This document shows positions 8,677 through 17,146 of a DNA stretch of 64,000 nt, one piece after another. The stretch comes from Planctomycetota bacterium (GTDB lineage Bacteria; Planctomycetota; UBA8742; UBA2392). A model generated the notes under the pieces. The model did not search any database. It was not told where the DNA came from and saw only the letters and a list, made by a program, of their open reading frames with translations. A program made the position numbers and the translations under genes. Location: the NCBI GenBank assembly GCA_020845475.1, contig JADLFN010000018.1:34962-98961 (forward strand), read 5' to 3'. Within the stretch, counting starts at the first letter, position 1; each line of letters opens with the position of its first letter.

Positions 8677-11639
8677 CCCATCCTCCGGCGCGGCTTGGCG
8701 GCGAGATATTGGTTGGGCCAGGGCACGTCCACGTCGTAGTGCTCGGCCGCGTGCAGCGTGAGGAAGGGATTCGCCAGGTGCGCGCGCGCCAGCATGCACA
8801 GATCGGCGCGGCCGGCGGCCAGAATGGTGTTGCACTGGTCGGCGTTCTGGATGTTGCCCACGGCCATGGTGGGCACGCCGGCTTCGTTGCGGATCTGGTC
8901 GGAGAACGGCACCTGGAACATGCGGCCGTACACGGGTTTTTGCTGCGGCACCACGCCGCCGGCCGAGCAATCAATGATATCTGCGCCGTTCTCGATCAGT
9001 GCTTGCGCGATGTAAACGCGATCGGCGTCGCTCAAGCCGCCCTCGGCCCACTCGGTGGTGGAAAGCCGCACGGAGATGGGTTTTTCCTCGGGCCACACGC
9101 TGCGCACGTCGCGCAGGATTTCGAGCGGCAGGCGCATGCGCTTTTCGAGCGAGCCGCCGTATTCGTCGCTGCGTTGGTTGGACAGCGCGCTGATGAATGA
9201 GTTGAGGAGATAGCCGTGGGCGTAATGCAACTCGAGCCAGTCAAAGCCCGCGGAATGCGCGCGCGAGGCCGCGGCCACGAAATCGGCGCGCAGCTTCTTG
9301 ATGTCATCGTGAGTCATTTCGCGCGGCACGGGATAGCCGGAATCATAGGCAATGGCGGAAGCGGCCACGGTTGGCCACGCGCCTTCCTTCAGTGGCTTGC
9401 CGCCTTTCCAGGGTAGGTCGCATGAGGCTTTGCGGCCAGCGTGGCCGATTTGCAGGCCGATCCTGCCGGTGCTGTGGGCGTGGACGAAATCGACGACGCG
9501 TTTCCAGGCGGGCACGTGCTCATCGCGATAAATGCCCGCGCAGCCGGGAGTGATGCGACCCTCGGGCGCAACGGCCGTCGCTTCCGCAATGATCAGGCCC
9601 GCGCCGCCAATTGCCCGCGATCCCAGGTGAACAAGCGTCCAGTCGCCGGGCATGCCATCGTTGTAGGAATACATGCACATGGGCGAAACGACGACGCGGT
9701 TGGGCAAAGTGCAGCCGCGCAGGGTGAAGGGCGTAAACACCGGTGGCGGAACATCAGCGCCCGTATTGCTGACTTTCTTGAGGCGATCCGAGACAGGCTT
9801 GACGTCAGGCGGCGCATCGGTCGTTGGTGGCGCAGGCATCTTGCCTGCGGGCGTCCGGGCATCTTGCCCGGACGAATCGCCTACCCAAGGCCATTCTTTG
9901 AGTCCAGCCTTCACCGGATTGGATAGCACGTAAGCAATGCCGCGTGCAAACTCTCCCTCATCGCGCACGATGTGATCGTACGCTTCACTCTGCCAGAATG
10001 TGCCGCTACGTCCCAACACGCGATTGCACTCCTTGGCTGAAAACGATTTCCAGGAGTGGATTATCTCGCTCAACTCGTGACCGGTCATGGGTGTCAGGAC
10101 AACGTGCACATGGTTGGGCATGACGCACCACGCGTGAAGGGAGTACCGCGCGCCATCAAAGTGCTTGATAGCGTTGGCAACAATCTCCGCGCATCGCCTA
10201 TCTTTGAGCAAGCACTGACCATGGCCATTGTCGAGCAACTGTTCGATGCGTTCTGCTTTGGCAGATGCGATTTGCCGGGCGAGATCCTGCGTGTTCTTTG
10301 GATTGCCGATCGCCTTCAGTTGTTTCTCCAGCTTACGCAATTCAGCTTCAAGCGCGCTCAGCTCACCGCTTGATAGCGCATCGGCCAGCCGGAACGTCAC
10401 GAAGTAGGTCGCTCCGTCCTTCTTCCAGTGTGGCAGGTAGCCTCGATTGTGCTTACCGATTTCTTGCGGGCGAGACGCCCGCAAGCCCGCAGGCGAGACG
10501 CCTGCGCCACTTGTCCACTCTTCGGTCACGCGGCGCACCAACTCGGGGTCGCGCAGCCTCAGGTTGTCGTAGGTGATGCTTTTGCTGCGCGTCATCAGCG
10601 AAAACGTGAGCTGCAATGGCGTCATGCCCATGTAGCGCTGCGTGTTCTCGAACCACTCCAGGCTGGTTTGCGCGGTCTTTTGCAGCCGCTCAACTTCGGG
10701 CCGGCGGCGCTTTTCGTACTCGGCCAGAATTTCGGGTACTGGCTTGCCCTTCAATTCGCCCAGGCACTTCGCCAGTTCAATCGCGTCTTCCATGGCGAGC
10801 TTGGTGCCGCTGCCGATGCTGAAATGCGCGGTGTGCACCGCGTCGCCCACGAGCACGACGTTCTCGTGGTGCCAGCGCTCGTTGCGAATCGTCGGGAACG
10901 TGCGCCACAGCGAGCGATTCGTGAGCAGCCTTGCGCCCTGCATGTCCTCGGCGAACAACTTCTCCATGTACGCGACCGTCGCCGCTTCGTCGGCCTTGTC
11001 GAGGCCGGCTTTCTTCCAAACCTCTTCGCGGCATTCCACGATGAATGTGCTGGTCTTGTCGTCAAAGGGGTAAGCGTGCACCTGGAACAAGCCGTGCTCG
11101 TTCTCCTTAAAGATGAACGTGAACGCCGGCAGCTTGCGCGAGAGACCCAGCCAGCAGAATTTGCATTTGCGCCAGTCAAGCGAGGGCTTGAACGTTTGCG
11201 CGTACATGTCGCGCACGCGGCTGTTCACGCCGTCGCAGGCCACGATCAAGTCGGCGTCCTTGAAGCGCGCGAGATCGGTGACTTCAACGAGGTGCTCAAC
11301 TTTCGTGCCCAGCTTTACGGCGCGGGCTTCCAGGATTTGCAGCAGCTTCACGCGCGCCAGGCCGCAGAAACCATGGCCCGTGCTGCGGATTTTCTCGCCC
11401 TTGAAGAAAACGTCGATGTCGCTCCAGTAGGCGAAGTTGCGCCGTACTTCAGCCATGCTCTCGGCGTCGGCGGCTTCAAAACCGCCCAGCGTTTCGTCGG
11501 AGAAAACCACGCCCCAGCCAAAGGTGTCATCGAGCCGGTTGCGCTCGTAGACCGTGATCTGGTGAGAAGGGTCCGCCTTCTTCATCAGGATGCTGACGTA
11601 AAGCCCAAAGGGCCCGCCGCCGATGCACACGATTTTCAT
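8673..11639 (-). CDS. Bifunctional salicylyl-CoA 5-hydroxylase-like FAD monooxygenase / OYE oxidoreductase with in-frame RAYT insertion
   Basis: A 988-residue frame starting at ATG 11639 behind a good ribosome site (GGGGAG). Residues 1 to about 378 form an FAD monooxygenase: KIVCIGGGPFGLYVS (dinucleotide fold), then ENVVLVGDAVHTAHFSIGSG (GD motif). Residues from about 625 to the end are an old-yellow-enzyme FMN domain (PFTLRGCTLPNRVVVSPMCM, then FDWLELHYAHGYLLNSF). This order is known from bifunctional salicylyl-CoA 5-hydroxylases of about 770 residues, which act in aerobic CoA-dependent aromatic degradation. Between the domains lies a foreign 225-residue segment (about 379-603) that is a REP-associated tyrosine transposase with its flanking REP hairpins, all in frame. 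Whether the fusion is made as one protein and still works is open. Confidence 0.88.
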   Translation of the reverse strand: MKIVCIGGGPFGLYVSILMKKADPSHQITVYERNRLDDTFGWGVVFSDETLGGFEAADAESMAEVRRNFAYWSDIDVFFKGEKIRSTGHGFCGLARVKLLQILEARAVKLGTKVEHLVEVTDLARFKDADLIVACDGVNSRVRDMYAQTFKPSLDWRKCKFCWLGLSRKLPAFTFIFKENEHGLFQVHAYPFDDKTSTFIVECREEVWKKAGLDKADEAATVAYMEKLFAEDMQGARLLTNRSLWRTFPTIRNERWHHENVVLVGDAVHTAHFSIGSGTKLAMEDAIELAKCLGELKGKPVPEILAEYEKRRRPEVERLQKTAQTSLEWFENTQRYMGMTPLQLTFSLMTRSKSITYDNLRLRDPELVRRVTEEWTSGAGVSPAGLRASRPQEIGKHNRGYLPHWKKDGATYFVTFRLADALSSGELSALEAELRKLEKQLKAIGNPKNTQDLARQIASAKAERIEQLLDNGHGQCLLKDRRCAEIVANAIKHFDGARYSLHAWCVMPNHVHVVLTPMTGHELSEIIHSWKSFSAKECNRVLGRSGTFWQSEAYDHIVRDEGEFARGIAYVLSNPVKAGLKEWPWVGDSSGQDARTPAGKMPAPPTTDAPPDVKPVSDRLKKVSNTGADVPPPVFTPFTLRGCTLPNRVVVSPMCMYSYNDGMPGDWTLVHLGSRAIGGAGLIIAEATAVAPEGRITPGCAGIYRDEHVPAWKRVVDFVHAHSTGRIGLQIGHAGRKASCDLPWKGGKPLKEGAWPTVAASAIAYDSGYPVPREMTHDDIKKLRADFVAAASRAHSAGFDWLELHYAHGYLLNSFISALSNQRSDEYGGSLEKRMRLPLEILRDVRSVWPEEKPISVRLSTTEWAEGGLSDADRVYIAQALIENGADIIDCSAGGVVPQQKPVYGRMFQVPFSDQIRNEAGVPTMAVGNIQNADQCNTILAAGRADLCMLARAHLANPFLTLHAAEHYDVDVPWPNQYLAAKPRRRMG
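9831..10506 (-). mobile_element. REP-associated tyrosine transposase (RAYT) module inserted in frame
   Basis: The insert in the monooxygenase/OYE gene encodes a Y1-transposase (HUH) domain. The HUH motif is in HAWCVMPNHVHVVLTP, and the region WQSEAYDHIVRD followed by GIAYVLSNPVKAGL carries the catalytic-tyrosine segment typical of RAYTs. It is bounded by REP hairpin pairs on both sides: 10463-10485 and 10488-10506 have loop GAGAC, while 9831-9849 and 9853-9873 have loop ATCTT. All arms are 7-9 bp and perfect. The transposase starts and ends inside the reading frame of the host gene and introduces no stop. It may be translated as part of the fusion or from an internal start. Confidence 0.88.
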
Positions 11640-11709
11640 GCCGGTCTCCCCGCGCAAACTAACCGCGCCGCCGCCACAAACGCAATACTTCCATTTGCCC
11701 GCGCACTGC

Positions 11710-11715
11710 TATACT
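11710..11715 (+). promoter_or_regulatory. Possible -10 element of the beta-propeller lipoprotein gene
   Basis: TATACT stands 55 bases before the start codon at 11770, in the divergent gap after the monooxygenase gene. No good -35 hexamer is found at normal spacing, so this is a weak call. Confidence 0.3.
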
Positions 11716-11769
11716 TCCTGGCGCGTACCTTCCACACAGCTTGGGGACGGCGAGCAACCGAGAAACGGT

Positions 11770-13011
11770 ATGTCCATGCGCGCTTTGGTCCTGGCTACAT
11801 TCATCTTAGCGGCGTTCTCGCTGGCGGCTTGCGGCGGAGGTGGTTCTTCGGGATCCTCGGGTTCAGGCGGGTCTTCGCCGCCGCCTCCTCCACCTCCTCC
11901 GCCCACTTACCTGCCGCCGCTGATTTTCATCGCTGATAAAGACACCGCGGGCGTGAACGAACTTTACCGCGCCGACCAAAGCGGCGCTCTCAACACCAAA
12001 CTCAACGCCGCACTTGTTGCCGGCGGCAACGTAACCGATGCGCAATGGTCACCCGACGGCACCAAGGTGGCCTACCTCGCCGACCAGGATACCGACGAGA
12101 CTTTCGAACTCTATGTGGTCGCCTCCACCGGCGGCACGCCGCTCAAGCTCAATGCCGCGCTGCCCACGGGCGCAGACGTGAAGTCCCTCGCCTGGGCGGG
12201 CAGCGCCGCCGTTTGCTTTATCGCTGATGCCAATACTGCGGGCGTTGATGAACTCTTCAAAGCCGACGCCGCCACGGCCGCCCTGACGCCGCTGAGCCCC
12301 GCACTGGTTGCAGGCGGCGACGTGCTGAAGCTTGCGCCATCGCCCTCGGGCAGCAGCGTTTGCTACCTCGCCGATCAGGCTATCGACGAGACCTTTGAGT
12401 TGTTCGTGGTGTCCAGCGCCGGCGGCGCGGCAACCAAGGTCAGCGGCAGCATGGTTGCCGGTGGTGACGTAACGGTGTTTGCCTGGTCGCCCAACAGCAC
12501 GCGCGTTGGCTACATCGCCGATGCCATGACGAACGATGTTTTCGAACTCTACTGGAACGCGCCGTCCGGCGGCACGCCCACCAACCTCAGCAGCAATCTC
12601 GTGCTGGGAGGCGACGTGGCCGAGTTCAAGTGGAACTACAACGGCTCCCAGGCGGCGTTTTTGGCCGACAAAGACACCGATGATGTCGTCGAGCTGTACA
12701 TGGCGACGGTGGGCGGCGGCGTGCTCAAACTCAACGAGCCGCTTGTAGCGGGCGGCGACGTAACGCTGTTTGACATCGCGCAAAGCGGCGCGAAAGTTTC
12801 CTTCGTGGCGGACAAGGACTTTGATGACGTCCAGGAGTTGTTCATCGTGGGCAGCGGCGGCGGCATGAACGTGAAAAGCTGCCACACGCTGCCCGCCACC
12901 GGCGACGTGGTTGCCATGGCGTGGTCGCCTTCATCGGCCTGGGTGGGCTACATTGCCGATGACCAGGTGGATGGCCAGTTCGAGCTGACGGCAATTACCG
13001 AACACGGCTGA
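11770..13011 (+). CDS. Beta-propeller (TolB/PD40-like) lipoprotein, frame interrupted by in-frame TGA
   Basis: The protein begins with a lipoprotein signal: hydrophobic stretch and lipobox SLAACG, giving a lipid-anchored cysteine, then a Gly/Ser and polyproline linker. The body is seven or so repeats of about 55 residues with the pattern ADKDTDDVVELY followed by GGGVLKLN, LVAGGDV and W-S-P, as in TolB/WD40-like PD40 propeller blades. At 13009-13011 a TGA breaks the frame, yet the same frame runs on to 13236 with another recognisable blade (FIWYKDGTAMAYRV). Aligned to the other repeats, the stop sits where glycine is normal (G-G-G), so a single GGA to TGA change is the simplest cause. It is either a recent pseudogene or has stop-codon readthrough. 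Confidence 0.8.
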   Translation: MSMRALVLATFILAAFSLAACGGGGSSGSSGSGGSSPPPPPPPPPTYLPPLIFIADKDTAGVNELYRADQSGALNTKLNAALVAGGNVTDAQWSPDGTKVAYLADQDTDETFELYVVASTGGTPLKLNAALPTGADVKSLAWAGSAAVCFIADANTAGVDELFKADAATAALTPLSPALVAGGDVLKLAPSPSGSSVCYLADQAIDETFELFVVSSAGGAATKVSGSMVAGGDVTVFAWSPNSTRVGYIADAMTNDVFELYWNAPSGGTPTNLSSNLVLGGDVAEFKWNYNGSQAAFLADKDTDDVVELYMATVGGGVLKLNEPLVAGGDVTLFDIAQSGAKVSFVADKDFDDVQELFIVGSGGGMNVKSCHTLPATGDVVAMAWSPSSAWVGYIADDQVDGQFELTAITEHG

Positions 13012-13236
13012 GGCACGTTGCGCCTGAGCGGTACGCTCCCGGCCTTTGCGAGTGTCTCCGATTTCATCTGGTACAAAGACGGTACGGCCATGGCCTACCG
13101 CGTGGACGCGACCAACGACAATCTTCCTGACGTTTACGGTCGCGGCGGGCCCTATCCCGCCTACACCACCGCCAAGCTTAACGGCAATATGACCGCAGGC
13201 AGTGCCGTGAGAAGCATGTATCGTTATCGTCCTTGA
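13012..13236 (+). pseudogene. C-terminal continuation of the beta-propeller lipoprotein after the in-frame TGA
   Basis: This stretch keeps the frame of the preceding gene for 74 codons and completes the last propeller blade (SDFIWYKDGTAMAYRVDATNDN). It has no ribosome site of its own; the only start possible near the stop is a TTG at 13018. Its stop codon overlaps the TTG start of the MFS gene (TTGA), which implies that ribosomes once travelled, or still travel, through the interruption to couple the two genes. Confidence 0.65.
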
Positions 13237-14468
13237 ACCCGCGCCTGCTTATCTATGCCACCGCTTTTGCGCGCTCGCTGGCCACGAGCATGGGCGCCGT
13301 GATGCTGGGCGGCCAGCTTGCCCGCCTGGAATTTGCCGAGGGCGAGATCGCTTTTGTAGTCGGCATTGGCCTGGCAGGCGCGACACTCGCCGCCATCGTG
13401 GCCACCTTCCTGGGCGACAGGCTGGGCCGCCGCGCCCTTTTGCTTGAACTCTCGCTGCTCATGGCCGCGGGCGGCGCCACCATTGCGCTTTCATCAAGCC
13501 CCTTCGTCATTGGCGCGGCTGCGTTTCTCGGGTTACTCAACGGCATGGGCCGCGATCGCGGAGCCTCGCTGATTCTTGAGCAGGCCATCTTGCCCTCGCT
13601 GACCAGCGACGAACATCGCACGCGCACCTTTGCCTGGTACAACGTCATGCAGGATTCCGGCGGCGCATTGGGCGCGCTGGCTGCGGGCCTGCCACTGTTG
13701 TTTGCGCAGCAGCGCGGCATAGCGGAACTGGCGGCGTTGCGCGGCGGCTTTGGCGCTTACGCGGGGTTGCTGGCGTTTTGCGCCCTGCTCTACCTCTTCC
13801 TGCCGCGCAGCGTCGAGGCGGAGAAGCCGCGCGGCTTTGCGGTCACGCCCCACGCCCGGCGCGTGGTGTTCAAGATCTCGGCGCTGTTTTCGATTGATGC
13901 GCTGGGCGGCGGGTTCATCACGCGCACGCTGATGGTGATGTTCTTCGTGACGCGCTTTGGCCACGAGGGCGTCAACGAGGCCACCGTCGGCCAGCTCTAT
14001 TTTTTCGCGCTGATTGCGAACATTGTTTCGCACTTCGGCGCGGCCTGGCTGGGCAAGCGCATCGGTCTGGTGAACACCATGGTGTTCACGCACATACCCT
14101 CAAGCCTGTTGTTGATCACGGTTGCGATCGCGCCCAGCTTCTGGATTGCGGCGGCCCTGTTGCTGGTGCGAGAGAGCCTCGTCGAGATGGATGTTCCCAC
14201 GCGCCAGAGTTACGTGATGGCGGTGGTCAAACCCGAGGAACGCACCTTTGCCTCGGGCGTCACGGGCATTGTGCGCATGGCGGGCTGGGCGGTTGCAGCC
14301 AGCTTTGCGGGAGTGCTGCTGCGCACGCTGGAACTCTGGACGCTGCTGGTGATCGGGGCGGGCATGAAGATCTTTTACGATCTTGCGCTGTGGTACAGCT
14401 TCCGCCACCTCAAGCCACCCGAGGAAAAGGTCTCAACTGGAACGCAAGACACCCAAGTCACGAAGTGA
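13233..14468 (+). CDS. MFS transporter
   Basis: A 411-residue major facilitator superfamily protein with about 12 hydrophobic segments. The MFS signature between helices 2 and 3 is visible as GDRLGRRALL at residues about 62-71. A mid-protein loop of polar residues (RSVEAEKPRGFAVTPHARR) separates the two six-helix halves. The start is a TTG overlapping the stop of the preceding frame (TTGA); later ATG codons would cut into the first helix. Substrate cannot be predicted; the closest general type is a drug or small-molecule exporter. The C-terminal tail is short and hydrophilic. Confidence 0.85.
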   Translation: MNPRLLIYATAFARSLATSMGAVMLGGQLARLEFAEGEIAFVVGIGLAGATLAAIVATFLGDRLGRRALLLELSLLMAAGGATIALSSSPFVIGAAAFLGLLNGMGRDRGASLILEQAILPSLTSDEHRTRTFAWYNVMQDSGGALGALAAGLPLLFAQQRGIAELAALRGGFGAYAGLLAFCALLYLFLPRSVEAEKPRGFAVTPHARRVVFKISALFSIDALGGGFITRTLMVMFFVTRFGHEGVNEATVGQLYFFALIANIVSHFGAAWLGKRIGLVNTMVFTHIPSSLLLITVAIAPSFWIAAALLLVRESLVEMDVPTRQSYVMAVVKPEERTFASGVTGIVRMAGWAVAASFAGVLLRTLELWTLLVIGAGMKIFYDLALWYSFRHLKPPEEKVSTGTQDTQVTK

Positions 14469-14512
14469 AAAACGCACAACAGGCTGTGGCGCCTGCAACT
14501 GCGCAAAGGCAG

Positions 14513-15076
14513 CTAACACTTGTCGGCGGGCAGAAGATCAAAGAAGTGAAACGCCGGGCAATAGGGATCGCCCGGGCCAAAGTTGTCTTTGCTGATGCGC
14601 GTTATTTTACCGCCCTTCTTTGCAAACACGCTCACGCCCGGCCATGGGCCCTCCCACTTGTCGCCGGGTTTGCTCCAGAACCCCATTTCTTTGGCGAACC
14701 TGCCGTCTTCGTCGCTGACGAACGTGAACTTCCAGCCACGCTTCTTGGCGGCATCCGCGAGCACTTTGGGCGCCTTGGGCGCCGCTACGGCAAACGCGGC
14801 CTTCTTCTCGATGAAGTAGCCTTGGCCGTTGTAGCCGTCGGCCCAGAGCGTGCAGTACGGGCACTGCGGCCCCATGTGATGCACGAGGATCAGATGGTCA
14901 TGCTTGCCAAACAGCTGCGAAAGCTTGACCTTCTTGCCGGATGTCGAAGTGAAATGAACGTCGGCCACGGGCTGCGAAGGCAGCTTGCGGCGCATCGCGG
15001 CCATCTTCTCGCGCAACTTGAAATACTCTTTTTCGGCGGTTTCGAGTTCTTTTTGCAGCTTGGCGGCGTCGGGCAT
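14513..15076 (-). CDS. DUF899-type thioredoxin-like protein
   Basis: A 187-residue protein of the DUF899 family, a thioredoxin-fold group. It has an N-terminal helix (LQKELETAEKEYFKLREKMAAMRRKLP), then VHFTSTSGKKVKLSQLFG and the characteristic block HHMGPQCPYCTLWADGYNG with a C-x-x-C pair at the redox position. The end FHFFDLLP is also typical. The start at 15076 is set by a GGAGGA ribosome site four bases upstream; ten extra in-frame codons upstream lack one. Function is not established for the family; a thiol-based oxidoreductase role is inferred from the fold and the CPYC motif. Confidence 0.85.
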   Translation of the reverse strand: MPDAAKLQKELETAEKEYFKLREKMAAMRRKLPSQPVADVHFTSTSGKKVKLSQLFGKHDHLILVHHMGPQCPYCTLWADGYNGQGYFIEKKAAFAVAAPKAPKVLADAAKKRGWKFTFVSDEDGRFAKEMGFWSKPGDKWEGPWPGVSVFAKKGGKITRISKDNFGPGDPYCPAFHFFDLLPADKC

Positions 15077-15142
15077 GGGTTCCTCCGCAGCGCATGTTAC
15101 TGCCAATGCGACGGTCGGAACACAATTTCACGGACAGGATTG

Positions 15143-15484
15143 CTACTTCTGCACGGTAGTTGCCGAGACGCCATGACGGGTTTGCCAGCCCTCGCTGCCT
15201 TCGCGCCACTTCCAGCCGAAGCGGTTGGGCAGGATGATGGCGAGGTAATAGGGATCGCTCAGCGCGTCGGTCTTGTCCTGGATTTCGCGGGCCTTCTCCC
15301 GCTTTGTTTCGAGTTCCTCATCGAGCCTTTGCGCGCGTTGCGTCAGCAACTGGTGCTCCTGCCATGCGGGCACGATGCTCTTGGACGCGACGATGCCGAA
15401 GGCCGCCAGCATCAGCGCCACGATCAACCACGAGCCGCGCGAATGGCGGCCGGAAAGCATCAAGGATGGACGACGCAGGGACAC
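15143..15484 (-). CDS. FtsB/DivIC-like septum-formation-initiator-type protein
   Basis: A small bitopic membrane protein: a short basic N-terminus, one transmembrane helix (LIVALMLAAFGIVAS), then a coiled coil (QRAQRLDEELETKREKAREIQDKTDALSDPYYLAIILPNRFGW). The heptad pattern followed by DPYYL at the coil end is typical of FtsB/DivIC proteins, which bridge division-protein complexes in the periplasm. GTG at 15484 follows GGAGG by four bases and is chosen; ATG at 15460 is an alternative. No other division genes flank it. The call rests on topology and the coil-end motif only. Confidence 0.6.
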   Translation of the reverse strand: MSLRRPSLMLSGRHSRGSWLIVALMLAAFGIVASKSIVPAWQEHQLLTQRAQRLDEELETKREKAREIQDKTDALSDPYYLAIILPNRFGWKWREGSEGWQTRHGVSATTVQK

Positions 15485-15591
15485 GCAGCCTCCATGCGTG
15501 TATCGGCTGTTGAGCACCCCAGGCTTGAGCGGCAATCCCGCGCCCCCTTGCGTCGTCTGGCACCCGTCCTTATCGTTCCGCTCCGCACTCA

Positions 15592-15705
15592 GCCGCCAAC
15601 GGGCACAGACCATGTGGAGCATGCGAAAGCGAAAGTAACCTGCCTGCTTTGCAGGTCGGTTTCGCTTTGCATGTTCGCTTGACGCGTTCTGTCCCCGTTG
15701 GCGGC
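15592..15705. repeat. Triple-nested inverted repeat (MITE-like) upstream of lysC
   Basis: Three concentric pairs of inverted arms: outer 15592-15609 with 15688-15705 (one mismatch in 18), middle 15620-15634 with 15660-15673 (one extra base), inner ACCTGC (15638-15643) with GCAGGT (15651-15656). No gene is encoded. The structure could be a non-autonomous mobile element or a leader/terminator acting on lysC. Confidence 0.6.
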
Positions 15706-15775
15706 TTTGCGTTTATGGTCAGGATTGGCGGTTTGCGGAACGTATCAGAGAGGCCCTGGGCCCAAGGATATTGTC

Positions 15776-17098
15776 ATGCTGATCATGAAATTCGGTGGTT
15801 CAAGCGTCGCGGACGGCAAGCAGATCCACAAGGTCTATGAGATCGTCAAAGGCCGCCTCGCGCGCAAGCCCGTGGTCGTGTCCAGCGCGCACAAGGGCAT
15901 CACCAACGCCCTGATTGCCTGCGGCAAAGCCGCGGCGCAGGGCAAGCCCGACGCCACGCCCGTGATCAACCGCCAGAAAGAAGTCCTGATCCAGTGCGGC
16001 TGCAAAGACTACATGCTCAACGCCTTCTTCCGCGAGATCGAAGACCTGTTGCGCGGCATCGCCCTGGTGCGCGAATACAGCGCGCGCACCAACGATTACT
16101 TGTCGGGATTTGGCGAGCGCATGAGCTGCCGCGTGATCGCCGACTACTTCACGCGCACCGGCATTCGCGCCGAGTGCTATGACATCAACGAGCTGGGTTT
16201 CATCACCGACGACAAATTCGGCCAGGCCAGGCCCGTCAAGGGTTGGGAGGCCGGATTCAAGGCCGAGTTCGAAAAACGCGTGCCCAAGAACACCGTTCCC
16301 GTCATTACCGGCTTCATCGGCAAGACGCCCGCCGGCGACTGGACGACCGTGGGCCGCAACGGCAGCGATTTTTCAGCTACGCTCGTGGCCAGCGCCATTG
16401 ACGCCGAGGAATGCGAAATCTGGACCGACACCGACGGCGTCATGACCGCCGACCCCAGCATGATTCCCCAGGCCAAGAGCATCCCGTTCATGAGTTTTGC
16501 CGAAGCCAGCGAACTGGCCTATTACGGCGGCCGTGTGCTGCACCCGAGCACGCTTCTTCCTGCGATCACGCACAATATTCCCGTGCGCGTGCTCAACACC
16601 AACAAGCCCGACCACCCCGGCACCGTGATCACCGAATACGGCACCGATGACGAACGCCCCGTAACCAGCATTGCCTACAAAGAAGGCCAATGCGTGGTCA
16701 CGATCGAGAGCGAGCGCATGCTCGGCCAGCCGGGCTTCCTTGCCAAAGTGTTCGACGTAATGGGCAGACACGGCGCGGACATCGACATGGTGACCACGAG
16801 CGAGATCAGCGTCTCGATGACCTGCAACGAACTCGACAAACTCAACACGGCCGTCAAGGACCTGGAAGCCTACGGGCGCGTCACCATCACCACGGACCGT
16901 GCGATTGTCTGCGTCGTGGGCAAGAATGTGAAGTTCCAGCGCGGCATCGCGGCCAAGATTTTCGCCTCGCTGCGCGACGCCGAAGTGAACGTGGAAATGA
17001 TCTCCCAGGGCGCGAACAAGATCAACCTGAGCTTCCTGATCGCCGACGAAGACATCAAGAAGGCGATTCCGGCCCTGCACAAGGCGCTGTTCGAATAG
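15776..17098 (+). CDS. lysC: Aspartate kinase
   Basis: Catalyses ATP-dependent phosphorylation of aspartate, the first step to lysine, threonine and methionine. The 440-residue sequence starts [13 protein letters not shown], the family N-terminal signature, and contains [37 protein letters not shown] (nucleotide and aspartate binding). The C-terminal third carries two ACT regulatory domains ([22 protein letters not shown] and [21 protein letters not shown]), which suggests feedback inhibition by an end-product amino acid. ATG at 15776 follows AAGGA by seven bases. It stands alone; no other pathway gene is adjacent. Confidence 0.95.
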   Translation: MLIMKFGGSSVADGKQIHKVYEIVKGRLARKPVVVSSAHKGITNALIACGKAAAQGKPDATPVINRQKEVLIQCGCKDYMLNAFFREIEDLLRGIALVREYSARTNDYLSGFGERMSCRVIADYFTRTGIRAECYDINELGFITDDKFGQARPVKGWEAGFKAEFEKRVPKNTVPVITGFIGKTPAGDWTTVGRNGSDFSATLVASAIDAEECEIWTDTDGVMTADPSMIPQAKSIPFMSFAEASELAYYGGRVLHPSTLLPAITHNIPVRVLNTNKPDHPGTVITEYGTDDERPVTSIAYKEGQCVVTIESERMLGQPGFLAKVFDVMGRHGADIDMVTTSEISVSMTCNELDKLNTAVKDLEAYGRVTITTDRAIVCVVGKNVKFQRGIAAKIFASLRDAEVNVEMISQGANKINLSFLIADEDIKKAIPALHKALFE

Positions 17099-17122
17099 CC
17101 TGCCTCGCAGAATGACTTCCGC

Positions 17123-17146
17123 AGGGGCGACATACATGTCGCCCCT
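17123..17146. repeat. REP palindrome family A, copy 1 (overlaps rsmH stop codon)
   Basis: A 24-bp near-perfect palindrome with arms AGGGGCGACAT and ATGTCGCCCCT lies between the convergent genes lysC and rsmH. An identical copy lies at 61699-61722. The rsmH stop codon (17145-17147) falls inside it. It may act as a two-way terminator. Confidence 0.75.

Noticed and set aside
13009..13038. The TGA in the beta-propeller gene as selenocysteine
   Set aside because: The position is a structural glycine in a repeat, not a redox site, and the following hairpin has only a 5-bp stem; a point mutation is simpler.
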